Below, in pieces: positions 39,908 to 54,502 of a stretch of DNA of 64,000 nt. The stretch spans positions 281,528 to 345,527 of the forward strand of contig JAIUJO010000158.1 in NCBI GenBank assembly GCA_023846275.1. Direction: 5' to 3'. The stretch's first letter is position 1. Each line of letters begins with the position of its first letter. The notes under the pieces are model-generated. The model was not told where the DNA came from. It ran no database searches and saw only the letters and a list, made by a program, of their open reading frames with translations. Position numbers and translations under genes: made by a program. The stretch is from Vanilla planifolia (taxonomy: Eukaryota > Streptophyta > Magnoliopsida > Asparagales > Orchidaceae).

Positions 39908-40012
39908 TTTTAAATATTTTATTATTAAATATTTTACTTATAAATATTTTAATTTTAAATATTTTAATTTTAAATATTTTAATTTTAAATATTTTATTTT
40001 CAAATATTTTTG
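39908..40012. repeat. 15-bp AT minisatellite inside a monomer
   Basis: The unit AAATATTTTAATTTT and variants (TATT, CTTAT and TTTTC in place of AATTTT) repeat about six to seven times. It lies where a normal reverse monomer has a single TATTTTTAAATATTTTATTTT segment, so it looks like a local expansion of that segment. Confidence 0.88.
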
Positions 40013-43000
40013 CATGATTTGCATGACATTTAGATTCTTACCTTATTTTGATGATGGATGCTTCTAAATAGCTATTAATTTTATTATACAATGTAACATA
40101 ATTCTCAACAACCGTGCGTTTTAAATCACTTTCATTTGGAAATTATATATTACATCAGTTTATCTTATTTTAGTTTTAATATGAAATTACTTAATATTAA
40201 AACATGTTATTATGTATGCTTTTTTGAATTTGTAATTTTTAGTACTCAAAGTGACGACCGAGCGAGACAGAACCCAGATCATTAGATGTGTCTTGAAGTG
40301 ATCCAATCGATTAATTATTTTAATATTTTTTAAATATTTTATTTTCTTATGTTTTTTATACTTCTCATGAGAGACTTTCAATTGTACTAGATCTAATAAT
40401 TGAGGACCTCACACTCGATTAGCTTGGGATCTTGGAATTCTACTTATGAAATTTACATCATTCTTTTGAATTTTTTTCTTTGATGTGCTTATACTATCTT
40501 ATAAGTCTAAATCTTCTCTTATATTTCCTTTAAATTTCATTGATTTGGTTGTGTTAAATAGCTTCAATTCTCCTCATTTTAGTCCTAGTATTTATTTAAA
40601 TAATATTAAGTTTATAATTTATCATTATTAATAGTTAGTTAATTTTGTAATTTGCAGTATTAAAAATGATATGTGGCCTAGATGAAAATTGTCATTGAAC
40701 TCATCACGAGGAACTCCATCATATTAAATATTCATTTTTATAACTACAAATATTCTATATGACTAAGTATTCACACACTTTATACAATATTTTGATGTGC
40801 ACCTTATTTGATAATTTAGTCAATTTTTTCATTATGTTTCAATGCAACTTTCTTATGCAATTTTTGTCACGTGTTCAACATTTTTTCTTTTTCTTAGCAT
40901 ATTACTATAAAATGCTAATTTTCTTCTTTTGAGGATTTTATTTCGTTTTGATTTTATTTTATTACTTTGATTTAGTTGAACTAATTTCCATTTTGAAATA
41001 TATTTATTTAATATTAGAAAGTACCTACATCCATATTGCTTCTAGAAAATCTTCTAATTTGTTATTAAAAAAACTAGAGATAGTCAACATTATTCTTATT
41101 TATTCTTTTAATTTTAAAAAACTCCATATGATGCCCAATCAAGACAATGTAACTGGATTATTGTTGTTGTGTTTTATCCAATTAATTATTCTTTTTTATA
41201 TGATTTCAAATGCTAAGTTTCTAAGGATTTAACACACAGTATTAGAAAATTTGAATCATACCTCATTTGACGATAGAGGATCTCAAACTCAATCTCATTA
41301 CTATCCTGGAATGCAACTTTTCTCCAAAAGGAATCTCATTTTATCAAAGTTTTTGCTTTGAATTGGTTAATTAATATGAGACTCTAATTCTTCATTTATA
41401 TGACCTTTTCATTATATAGATTTGGGCACATGACATTAATTCAATTAAACTCATTTTAGCTTTATTATATATATACGCAATATAAAAAATTTAATTTGTT
41501 ATTATTTTATATGCTTAATTTTGTAATTCATTGTAATTCTAAACGAGCATTGATCGAAATAAAAAAGGGTCATTGGACTTACCTTGAAAAGCACAATCTA
41601 ATTAATTTTTTTGTATTTTTTAATGTTCAACTAGACATGGGCTTTAACATACTTTTTGGGGTAGTTTGATGGAAACTTGATTTGTTAATCAGGGATACTA
41701 CGCTCGATTTTCTTATTATATTTGAATGCAACATCCTTGTAAAACTTACCTCGTTTATTCAAATTTTTTTGCTTTGAGCTATTTATATTACAATGAATGT
41801 TCAAATCTCCACTCGTGTGGGTTTTACTTCACATTGATTTTGTTATATTATATTGCTTTAATTTATTTTATTTTTAGATTTGACATATATTTAAATAAAA
41901 TTATTGTCTAGTTAAGATAAAATAATTTTTATTGCACTCATCTTAATAAGCTCAATCTAATTAAACATTCATTTTAATACTCTAAAAATTTATTTGTAGG
42001 GTTTTGGCATCCTTAGAGAGACAGTTTGAGTTGTGACTAATTCGACATCGAGGGTGTTATACTGAATCTCTTTATTATTTTGGAACTCAAAATTTCCATA
42101 TAATTAATGTAGTTTTTAGAAATTTTTTTGTGTTGCTTTAACTACATTTCTATGAACCTCTTATTCTTATCCCTTGTGACCTCTACTTTTACTTTAATTG
42201 GTTATATTTTATTATTTCAATTGATCACATTTTAGTTTTAATATGTCTTCATAATATTAAAAAAATTATTATTTAAGATTATTTATTATTTAATTAATAT
42301 TAACCAAAAACAAGGTCTAATTAAGAGGAAAGAAAGGTCATTGAACTCATGTTACAAACTTTTCATAATTAAATATTATATGTTATATTTTTAATTATTA
42401 TAATTTTTAATGTTTGAGTTCATGCTAAAAGATTTTAATTTGTGCCTGATTTGATGATAGTTGATGATACACTTATTCCAATTAATATCTTTAAATATAA
42501 TTTCCTCATATACTTTATCTAATTTCTTCAAATGTTTTTCTTTCATTTGGTTATTTAAATAAGACTAACTAAATCTCTTCTTTTTTATCCTTATATTACT
42601 TCCATTTGATTATATTACATTCCTTTAATTTATCTTATTTTAACTTTTATGTATATCTACTTAATATTAAAATAAAAATTTAGTATTATTTTAAATTTAT
42701 TTTATTTATTTATTAGGAGTAATGCCAATCGATACCTAATGAAGAATAAGAAAATGTCCTTAGACTTGTCTTTATGAGCTTTTGCAAATTAAATATACTT
42801 CATCATATTTTAAATTTCTTTTTTTAATGGTTTTGTTACATTTATGAGAACTTGTATTTCATACATAATTTGAGGTCATGCATTTTACACTTAATATCTT
42901 TACTATCTTAGAAAACAACTTTTTCCATACAATTTATCTAATTTTTTCAAGTTGTTCACATTAATTTGCCTATGATACTATTGAACACTTAATCTCCTAT

Positions 43001-45544
43001 CACGTGACTCTTTCTTTGTTTTGCTTTTATTAAATTTCATTGTTTTAAATTATCTAATATATATTTTGATATATGATTACTTAAAATAAAACTAATTATT
43101 TATTATTATTTATCTTTATGTTTTTGTAATTCCTGATAAATCCAAATGAGGTTTGATTAGAATAAAAAAAAGGTCATTACACAAATATCATCAAGCTCTG
43201 CAAAATTAAATATTCATTTTGATATTTTTTTAAATATGTTAATTTTAGGGGTTTTCAAACTTTATGAGTCATCCATATTTGTGGCAAATTTGAATGCTAC
43301 AATTACATGATTTACGATGTTACACCCATTCTTGTTAGTACCATAGAATTAGCTTTCTAATATAATTTATCTCGACTTTTCATTTTTTTTATTTTATAAT
43401 ATTATGTTATTATAATTCTCATCTTAGATAACCTTTACATCGCATTGACAAGTTATATTATATTACTCAAAATTATCTCATTTTAGCTTTATATATCTAT
43501 TTCTTTAATATCGAAATTTTACAGTGTTATTATTAACGCATATTTACTTTGCTAATTTGTATTAATTCTAACGAAGGTTTGATCAATATGAAAGAAACTT
43601 CATTAGACTTTTTTTGATGAAAAACTTTAAGTTTAATATTAATTTTTTTATTTTGTGAATATTTTATTTCTTAGGTTTTCAACATCAAGTACAAGGTGTT
43701 TTGATTTGTCGTAATTTTGTGATTGAGGATATTACATTAGATTTTTTAAGTATTTGTTAACTCAAATTTCCAAAAATAATTTATCTTATTTTTTGTATTT
43801 TTTCCATAATTTGGTTATATTACATTGTATTTCTAAATTTCATCTCATTTAGTTATATCATAATTGTTCAATTTATTTAATTTTTACTCAAAATTTTTTA
43901 TTTTCTTAATATTACAAAGTTAATTTAATATTCTTTATGCTTGTTCAATTTTTTAATTAATAATAACTAAAGAAAGATCAATTGTCATAAAGAAAACAAT
44001 GTTGGACTTGTCTAAAAAAGATCAATTTTGTGCAAAATGTTTTCAATTTTTGTATCTTTTTTGCATCGATTTGGTTATATTACTATATCACACAAAATCT
44101 GCACTCTGACTTTTTTATTACTTTGCTTTCTTAATATTTTGTTGCATCAATGTATATCATTTTATCTTTAATATATTTTTACTTAAAATTATAATAGTAA
44201 TTACCATTGATTTATGTTTATTTAATTTATAACTAAAAATATTTTGAATGAGATCTAATCGATATGAATAAAATTTCATTAGTCTCTTCTCTTAATCTCT
44301 GCCAAAATAAATATTCAATTTTATATTTTAATAATCCTTTTGCATAGTTTTTCTAAGCTTTATAAGATATTTTGATTTGCACTTGATTTGATGATCAAGG
44401 ATATTACATTTGATTTTCATAGTATCTTGGATTGCATCTTCGCCTCATAATTTGTCTGTTTCTTTAAATTTTTTCTTTGATTTAGTTATTTTACATTATA
44501 ACATAAATCTCATCTCTATAACTTATACATCATTTATATTTGGTTATATTAAATTTCTTTAATTCACCTCATTTTAGCTTTAACAAATATTTATATAGTA
44601 TTAAAATAATAACTAATTATTATTGGAGATAGTTAATATTATAATTTGTAATAATTATAAATGAGGTTTGATTTGCTTTAAACATATATCATTTGATTTA
44701 TCTCCATGAGCTCCAGCGAGGTAAATATTCATTTTTTATTTTTTAAATATTATAATTTTTATGGTTTGGCATTCTTTATGAGGGATTTAAATTTGCAACT
44801 AATTTGATTATCATGGATGTGGCACTCGATTTTCCTGAAATCTTGTAGCACAACTTTTCTAAATAATTGATTTCATTTCTTCAAATTGTTTTCTCTTATT
44901 TCATCATAATGCTATGGTACTTTAACTCTCCTCCCTTGTGACCTTCACATCACTTTGATTTGGTTATATTATATTACATTAAATAATCACATTTTTAGCT
45001 GAAAAATATATTTATTTATTATTAGTAAAATAATTTATCATTATTTATACTTATTTATTTCTTGTATGTTAAGGAATTCCAAAGGAGGTTTAATGGAACT
45101 ATATGATGTATCATTGCTCTTATTTTAATGAGCAATCTCTAATTAAATATATATTTTTTAAATTTTAAAAAAATTATGATTATAATTTTTGCACACTATA
45201 CAAGATATTTTTTTAACCTTGATTTGATGATCAAGGATGTTATACTGAATCTCTATTGTATATTGGAATGTAGCTTCAATTATAATTAATCTCATTTAAT
45301 TAAAATTTTCACTATTAGTTTTGTATATTAACATAAAACTCCAACATTACACACATGTGACCAGTCTTCACACAAAATTGATTATCTTATTTTGCTTAAC
45401 TTTATCTTATTTCAACTTTATTATACATTTTACAAAATATTAAAATAATAATTTATTATTATTTAGACTTCCTAGCTTTATTAATTAATAATAATTATAA
45501 CAGATGTCTAATCGGGATGAAACAAATGCCATTGGTCTTATCTA

Positions 45545-45690
45545 GTTAAGCTCCATGCGGTTAAACAGATATTAACGTAATAATAAAAGAAATTTTAATA
45601 TTATTTATGACTGTTTATATTTGTAATTCATAGTAAATCCAAGTGACATAAAATTCATATAAAAAAGACTTTGGACTCTTCTCCACGAGC
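45545..45690 (-). repeat. Shortened satellite monomer (~140 bp)
   Basis: Two reverse anchors, AAGCTCCATGCGG (about 45,548) and GAGCTCCATTG (about 45,688), are only about 140 bp apart. Between them the monomer passes directly from the anchor side to TAATAATAAAAGAAATTTTA and ATTCATAGTAAATCC, so roughly 270 bp of the middle are missing. It is one of several internally deleted monomers in this array. Confidence 0.7.
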
Positions 45691-48600
45691 TCCATTGAAC
45701 AAAATATTTATTTTTTATATTTTTAAATATTTTAGTATTTGTGATTTTTCCCTCTTTAAAAGATTTTTTGACTCATATCTAATTTGATGATCGAACATTT
45801 TCACTCCATTTTCTTATCATTCAAGATCGTTCTTTTTTGTACAATTTAACTCATTTTTGCAAATTTTTTTCTTTGTTTGTATTATATTATTATATTACTC
45901 TAAATCTCGTTCCAAGCATATTTACATCACTTGGATTTTGTTGTATTACATTATTTATACCTACCAAATATTTCTTTTAATATACATTTACTTAATATTA
46001 AAATAATAATTTATTATTATTTATTGTAATGTGGACAATACAAATGTAAGCACTATCTAATTAGATATTTAAATTTAGATTTTTAATTATTTTATTTACC
46101 ATTATTCTAATATGTTTTAAGATTCAATGAGACACAACTAACTTGACTAGCAAAACAATTATAATTGTTTAGTATCTTAAAATACAACTTTACCAAATTA
46201 TTTTTCTAATTTCTTCAAAGTTTTTGCTTTGATTTCATATTATGTATCTCTAAGTCTCCTCTTGTGTGAGCTTGACTTTGCAATTTTTTTGATATATTAT
46301 ATTGTTATAATTTATCTAATTTTAAGTTTAATATATATTTACATAGAATCAAAATTATAATTTATTATTCTTTATTTCTTTTTGTAATTCAAAGCTAATC
46401 CAAAGGATGCCCAATTTAAATGAATGAATTGTCATTTGACTAGTCTCCACGAATTTGATCCAACTAAGTGTTTTATTTTATATTTTTGAAAATTTTATTT
46501 TCTTTTGTTTTGGTGTACTTTTAGAGGCATTTAGATCCTTAGCTAAATTAATGACCAAGGATACTACATGCAACAACTTTAGTATTTTTTAATGAAATTT
46601 TTCTAAATAGTTTAACTCATTTTATCCATTTTTTTCTTTTGATTTGGTTATGTTACTATCTAACTCTAAATCTTCTATTACGTGACCTTTACATCATCTT
46701 GATATTTTGTATTACATGATTTCAATTTATCTTGTTTCAATTTTAACATATATTTACTTAATATTAAAATAATAATTAGTTTATGATTTATTCTTATTTT
46801 CTTTATTAATTCGTAGTAATTATAAGTAAGATCCAATTGAGTTGAACGAAACATCATAGGACCCACCTCAAAGAGCTCTATTTAATTAATTATTCTTTTT
46901 TATTTTTAAATATTTTTTTCATATAGATCTATTGTATCTTATGAGACTTTTTGATTTATACTTAATTTGGCAATAGTTGATGTTACAATCAATCTCCTCA
47001 CTAATTTTAATTGTAACTTTTTTATGCAATTTATCTCATCAATTAAACATTTTCACTTTGACTTGTTATATTACAATTTCACTATAAATCACTTTTCATG
47101 TGAACTTTACATCACTTTTGTTTATTTATAATACTTTTCTTCAACTTATCTCAATTTAAATCTAATATTTAATTTTTTAATATTAATGGATACAATTTAC
47201 TGTTATTTATGCTTATTCACTATTATGATTTATAGAAACTTTTGTCGAGCTCTTGTTTGGATAAAACAAAAGTCATTTGACTAATCACGACAATAACTAT
47301 GCAAATGAATGTTTTTATATATTTTAAACTATTTTATTTTCTTTAGTTTTACAATAATTTGTGAGATATTTTGTTTCTTTTCTCAATTGCTGGTTGGAGA
47401 TGTTACACTTAATTTTCTTAGTAATTTGGGATGTAGCTTTCCTATGTAATTTTTCTTATTTCCTAAAATATTTATTTTTTATTTATATATATTATAATAC
47501 AAATCTAAATCCCATCTCTTATGATGTTTACATTGCTTCAATCTTTTCATAGTATATTTCTTTAGTTTGTCTCATCCAATCTTTAACTAACATTTAATTA
47601 ATACTAAAATAATAGAAAATTGTTACTATTTATAGCAAATTTTTATAATTGATAGTAATTCCAATAAATGGCCGATCGAGATTACACAATTGTAATTGGA
47701 TTCAAATTGATGAGTTCTAAATAATTAAATTTTTTTTAATAATTTTAAATATTTTATTTCCATGTATTTTGTCACCCTTTACAAGTCATTTTAATTTGTA
47801 CCTTATTTTGCAATCAAGGATCTTTCACTCAATCTCTTTTGAATTTTGGAATTTTACTTTTCTTTACAATTTATCACACTTATTTAAATTTTTTTTGTCT
47901 TGTTATATTGCTATGCAATTGTAAATGTACTCTCAAGTTAGAATTGTTCAAATAAAACAAAAACAAATGTCGTTACACTTATCTGGATGAGCTCTATCTG
48001 ATTACATATTTATTTTAATTGTTTTAAATATTAATTTTCTATCATTTTGGCTTACTTTACTAGTTAATTTTATGTTTACTTGAATTAATAATTAAGGATA
48101 GTACACTCAATCTCATTAACATTTATGGTTAAAACTTTCTATAATTATCTATCTAATTTCTAGAAATGTTTTTTGTTTTGGTTAAGTTACGTTATTCACT
48201 TTATCTCATTTTCATTATTGTATAAATTTTCTCATTATTGAAATAATAATATCTTATTAATTACATTCGTTTATTTCGATAAATTATAGAAATTTCAAAC
48301 TTTGTCTGATCAAGATAAAACATAAACTTTTAGACTTGTCTGAAAAAGCTCTTCTAATTAAATAATCATTTTTTATATTTTTAAATATTTTATTTGAGTT
48401 GGGCTTAGGCATGCTTTATTGGACATTTTAATTTTTTTCTAGTTTGGTAAGAGAAGATATTACACTCTATCTTCTTAATATCTTTCAATGAACATTTCCC
48501 ATACAAATTATCTTATTAATTCGAATGTTTCACTTTCTTTTGGATAGATCACTATGAAAATAAAATTCTTTCTTGTGTGACATTTTTTTTTGCTTTGTAC

Positions 48601-49344
48601 CTTATCTGATGATTGATGATATTATACTTGATCTCCTTAATATCTTGGAGTGCAACTTTTTGATACATTTTATCACATTTCAACATATTTTTCAATCTTA
48701 CTTAGTTCTATTACAATGAAATTCGAAATCTCATCTCTTATTATGAATACATTGATTTGTTTTGGTAGTATTACATTGCTTAAAGTTATCAAAAGTTAGC
48801 TCTAACATATGTTTAATTAATATTAAAATAAAAACTTATTATTATATGTTTTTATTTATTTTAGAAATTTGAAGTAATTAATTGTGTGGGATGATAAGAT
48901 GAAATAATTATCATTTAACAATTCTTAATCAGCATTATTGAAATAAAAATTCATTTTTATAATTTAAGTATTTTATTTTCTAGGGTTGCAATATTTACTA
49001 GATAAAATTTGATTTCTACTAGATTATGATGATCGAGGATGTTAAACTTGATCATATTAGTACATTGGAATGTAGTTTTCCGATAAAAGTTATCTCATTT
49101 CTTCTAATTTTTCATCTTAACTTTCATACACCTGTATATAATTCTAAGTGTTCTCTTATGTCACCTTTACATTTCTTTGATTTCTTATATTATATTTTTA
49201 TAATTTATCTTATTTCAACTTAAATTTATTTTTACTTAATGTTAAGAAAATAATTTACTATTATTTAGGGTTACTTTTATTTTGTTAAGTAATTCCAATG
49301 GAGGTTTAATTGAGATGAAAGAAATGTCATTACACTTGTCTTAA

Positions 49345-49530
49345 TGAGTTCTAACTAAGATTTTGTTGCATAACATGTTGAATTTATCTTATCTCAATTT
49401 TAAAATATATGTACTTTATATTGAAAAAAGGTTTCTTATTATTTAATCTCATTTACATTGGTGATTGATAATAATGCTAACAAAGGTCTAGTGAGAGAAA
49501 ACAAATGTCTTTGACTTATTCTGAAGAGAT
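49345..49530 (-). repeat. Shortened satellite monomer (~180 bp)
   Basis: From the reverse anchor GAGTTCTAAC (about 49,346) the sequence goes quickly to TTGAATTTATCTTATCTC and on to the next anchor AGATCTACAC (about 49,528). More than half of a normal monomer is missing, including the GATCGAGGATGTTACAC and GATTTGGTTATATTAC boxes. Confidence 0.65.
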
Positions 49531-51188
49531 CTACACAATTAAAGATTCACTTTTATATTTTTATATATTTTATTTTTTCGAGTTTTGGCACCTTTTAAGA
49601 GAAATTTTAATTTGTACTTGGTTTGATGGTTGAGGATATCAAAGTTAAAATTTGCATTTTGTAAAACAACTTTCACTTATAATTTACCTAAAGTCATTAA
49701 ATATTTCTCTTTTTTTGGGTTATGTTGTAAACTTTAACTCTGCTTTAGTGTGACCCTTTCATCATTTTGATTTGATTATAGTATATTACTTATTTAACTT
49801 TTGGTACAAATTTATATATTGTAAAAGTAATTACTTAATATTATCTATATCAATTACTTTAATAATTCATAGTAATTACAAATAAAGTCTAAGTAAGGTG
49901 AAACAAGCATCGTTACACTTGATTTTATGAGCTTTATCAAACTAAATATCTATATTTTTAAAATTTTTTTCTTTAATTTTAAAAATGCATTATGAGATAT
50001 GTCAATTTCCTATTAGTTTAACTATTCTAAATGTTACATACTGACTCCTCAAAATCATGGAATGCAACTTGCACGTACCATTTATTTTATTTCTTCAAAT
50101 TTTAATTTTTTTATTTGGTTATTATTTTTTATAACTCTAAATATCCCCTTTTGTGATTTTTGCATTGCTTCAATTTGGTTGTGCTATAATTCTTCAATTT
50201 ATCTCATTTTTTAATATATATTTTCTTAATATTGAAATAATAACTTATTATCTATTCATATTTAATTCAAAATGTGGTGTAATTAAGATGAAATAAAGAT
50301 TCGACTCGACTTTACAACCTTTATCAAATTTAATAATCATTTCTATATTCCTAAATATTTTATTTTCTAAGGTTTTACCACACTTTATGAGTCATTTCTT
50401 TTTAGTATCTTAAAATGAAATATTCTAATATAATTGATGTCATTTTCCAAGTTTTCTCTTTAATTTAGTTATATTACTATGTAACTCTAAATCTCCTTTT
50501 ATTTGACCTTTACTTTGCAATTTTTTAGCTATATTACATTGCTTTATTTGTCTAATTTGTGCTTTAATAAGTATTTGCTTAATATGAATATAATAATTTA
50601 TTATTAATTATGCTTATTTGGATTGGCAATTCATAAAAAATCCAAACAATGTTTGATCAAAGAGAAGAAACATTGTTGGGCTTAGCTATTAATACTTTAT
50701 CTGTTTAAATATTTAATTTTAAATTTTAAATATTTTTTTTCTAATGTTTTAGCACAGTTTGATAAAAATTTTGATTAATGAGTGATTTGTTTATCAAATA
50801 GTTTTCACTCGATCCCCTTTGTGTCTTCGAATGCAACTTTTCATACAATTTTGCCCATTTTCTCAATTTTTTTCTTTTATTTTTTCTTATTAATATGTAG
50901 ATCTAAATTTCCATTCATGTGAGCCTTACAATACATTGATTTCATGAAATTACATTGTTCTAATTTATCTCACTTCATCTTTAATATATATTTACTTTTT
51001 ACTCAAATAATTACTATTTATAATTTATTCTTGTTGAATATTCCAATTTGTAGTAATTCTAAATGACTTTATCAACTTGAAAGAAAGATTGTTGGACTCA
51101 ACTTAACGACCACTACCGAAAAAATGTTTTATTTCTTTGGTCATAGATTGCTTTATAAGGGATGTTTACATGTACCTTATTTGATGAA

Positions 51189-51276
51189 CATGTAATTTAT
51201 CTAATTTCTTAAAATATTTTTCTTAAGCTTCTTTGAATTCCACTTACCCATGTAATTTATCTAATTTCTTAAAATA
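51189..51276. repeat. 28-bp perfect direct repeat, 60-bp step
   Basis: The string CATGTAATTTATCTAATTTC plus TTAAAATA occurs at 51,189-51,216 and, identical, at 51,249-51,276. In a normal monomer this segment occurs once. The upstream copy follows TTGATGAA directly, so the monomer appears to have lost a segment and duplicated its neighbour. Confidence 0.9.
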
Positions 51277-53794
51277 ATTTTTTATTTTGTTACATCACTA
51301 TGTAGCTCAAATCTGCATATAGCATGAAAATTACTTAGAATTCATTTAGTTATATTGCTTGACTATAATTTATCTAATTTAAGCTTTAATATAATTTTTA
51401 ATATAAAAAATAAAATTTACTATTTTATGGCTATTGAATTTTGTAATTAAACTTATATTCAAATGACGTCAAATTCATAAAGCAAAAATATCATTAGACT
51501 CATCTCCATAAGCTTAATCTAATTAAATATTAATTCTTGTAATTTTAAAGTAGTTTATTTTTTTTGGCATACTTTAAGAGTCATTTTGATTCTTACATAA
51601 TTTGATGATGGAGGACGTTATCGTTGATCTTCTTAGTTTAATAAAATAAAATTTTCCGATACAACTTATCATATTTTCTCGATTTTTGCTTTGATTACTT
51701 TATATTATTGTGTAACACTAATTGAGCTCCTTAGAGACCACTAAATTGTCTTGTTTTTGTTGTATTACATTACTACAATTTATCCCTTGTTAAATTTAAT
51801 ATATAATTACTTCATATTAATATAAAATTTTATTATTTTTTATGCTTATTTTCTTTTTTAATTTGAGGGCATTCAAAATGAGGTTAGATCAAGGCGAAGA
51901 AATGTTATTAGGCTTACCTTGATGAGCAACATATTATTAAATTTTTTGTTTCTATATGTTTAAATATTTTATGCATTATCTTGGAATGCAACTTTCTCAA
52001 ACAATTTACATCACTTTCTAAAATGTTTTCCATTAATTTAGTTATGTTATTATTTAGTTATAAATATCTGATCATGTAACCATTAGAAATATTTATTTGG
52101 ATATATAACATTTTTATAACTTATCTCATTTTAACATTAAATTTTTTTTTATTAATATTAAAAAATGATTTATTATTATTTATTTTTCTCATTTTGCTAA
52201 TACATAGTAGTTCTAATCAGGCTCAAATATAGATGAATTAAATGCATTAGACTCAACTCAATACGCTTTATCAAATTGATTTTTTATTTTTACATTTTTA
52301 GAAACTTTATTTTTTTAGTTTTTGATTTTTTGCAATATTTTAACTTGCACTTGATTTTATTATTTGGGTCTCTTAACTCAATTTTCATAGTAATTTGGAA
52401 TGGAACATTCTTATCTAGTTTTTTTTTATTTTTTTAATTTTTCATTTTTAATTAACTATATTGCCGCATAACACTAAATCTCATATCGTCTAACCTTTGC
52501 AATGCTTCAATTTTTGTGCTATATTTGTTAAATTGGTCTCATTTAAGCTTTTATTTATATTTGATTTATTGAAGAATAATATTTTTTTTTATTATGTGTT
52601 TATTTTTTTATTAATTTGTAATAATTTTAATAGATGTTTAATCAAGATGAAACAAATATTATTAGATTCATCTAGATGACCTTTACTTAATTACATATTT
52701 ATTTTTTATAATTTAAAATATTATATTTTGTAAAATTTTAGTTCCTTTTATAATTATTTTCCATTTATACCCTTTTTGATGATAGAGGATGTTACAATCA
52801 ATATACTAATTATCTTGGAAAGCAACTTTCTAGTACAATTTATCTCGTTTCTCCAAATTTTGTATTTGATTTTTTTGTATAACTATCCAACTCTAAATCT
52901 CCTCATATGTGACCGTTACATTGCTTATATTTTTTTATAATATAATTGTTCAATTTATCATATTTTAGTTTTATTATATATTTGTTTAAAATTTATTTGG
53001 TAATTAATTAATCTTTTTGTTATTTACATTGTTAATTCACTGTTACTTCAAAAGAGGCCTATTCAAGTAAGAATAAATGTCATTCAACTCAACTCAACAT
53101 GGTGTATCCCAAAAAAAATTAATTTTCATAATTTTTTAAATTTTATTTTCTTATGTTTTGGTGTGCTTTTTGAGAGTCTCATTTGTAGTTATATTAACAA
53201 TCAAGGATATTAGAACAAATTTTCTTAGTATTCTCGATTACAACTTTCCATTACTATTTATAGGATTTTTTAAATGTTTCGTTCTTATTTGGTTATATTA
53301 CATTGCTTTAATTTAACAAATTTTAGCTCTGCTATATATTTTCTTAATATTGAATAATTAAGTTAAGATTTTTTGTGTTTATTTACTTCAATAATTATAT
53401 ATAATCACAAATCCGATCTAATCAAGTAAAAACAAATATCGTTAGATGCATCTTGATAAGCTCGATCAAATAAAATAATCAATTTTATATTTTTAAAAAT
53501 TTTAAAATAATCAATTGTAACAATCCCATACAATTGTTCTCATCTTATGAGTTGTTATGCTTTGATTTGGATGTATTTTTATTACTCTCTAAATCTCATA
53601 TTGGGTAGCCATTTAATGATATGATCTTGCTATATTACATACCTTTTTTGTGTCACTCCAACTTTAATATATGTTTAATTAATATTAAAATAATAATTTT
53701 TTATATTTTTTGCTTATTTTCTTTGGTAATTTCACAATAATTCTAAATAAGGTGTGAATGAAATGAAAGAAATATTGTTGGACACCTTTCGATG

Positions 53795-53985
53795 AGCTCT
53801 ATACATTTAAATATTACTTTTTTTATTTTTGAAAATTTCATCTCAATTGTACTTTTATATATTTTTATTAAATATTGAAATAATAATTTGTTATTATTAG
53901 TGTTTTTTTTTTAATACTTCGTAGTAATCCAAAACAAGGTCCAATTGAGATGGAACAAATGTCATTGGCCAAGTCTCAATGAGAT
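53795..53985 (-). repeat. Shortened satellite monomer (~185 bp)
   Basis: Reverse anchors GAGCTCTATACATTTAAAT (about 53,795) and GAGATGTATCC (about 53,980) are about 185 bp apart. The join passes from TTTTTGAAAATTT straight to CATCTCAATTGTACTTTTAT, so the central half of the monomer is missing. Confidence 0.65.
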
Positions 53986-54428
53986 GTATCCATTTAAATT
54001 TTAATTTGTTTATTTCGTAATATTTTATTTCATACTTTTTCAATGCTTTATAAGATATTTTGATTGATACCATATTTTCAGGTTGGGCATGTACACATTG
54101 TCTTCTTTATATATTGGAATGTAATAAGCCTATTAAATTTATCTCATTGCATCAAATTTTTCACTTGGGTTTGTTTTTATTACTATGCAACTTTATATCT
54201 TCTCTTATGTGACTTTATGTTACTTTTATAGAGTTCTATTCAAATGATTTAATCTCTCTCATTCAACTTCAATATCAATTTATTTATTATTAAAATAAAT
54301 ATTATTTTTTGTGTCAATTTATTTTGATAATTAATAGTAATTACAAATGAGATCTAATTAAGGTAAAAAAAATATTACAACACTTGTATCTATGATCTCT
54401 GTCTAATTAAATATTCACTTTTTTATTT

Positions 54429-54502
54429 TCAAATATTTTATTTTAAAGGATTTTGGCATATTTTATCAAATATTTTATTTTAAAGGATTTTGGCATATTT
54501 GA
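54429..54502. repeat. 37-bp tandem duplication in a monomer
   Basis: The segment starting TCAAATATTTTATTTTAAAG and ending GGCATATTT occurs twice head to tail (54,429-54,465 and 54,466-54,502) with essentially no differences. The second copy then runs into GAGTAGCAATAATGATG, where the expected box is altered. The near-identity suggests a recent event compared with the general divergence of the array. Confidence 0.9.

Noticed and set aside
40948-41232. 94-codon hydrophobic plus-strand frame
   Set aside because: It is the T-rich strand of a reverse monomer, with no signal other than composition.
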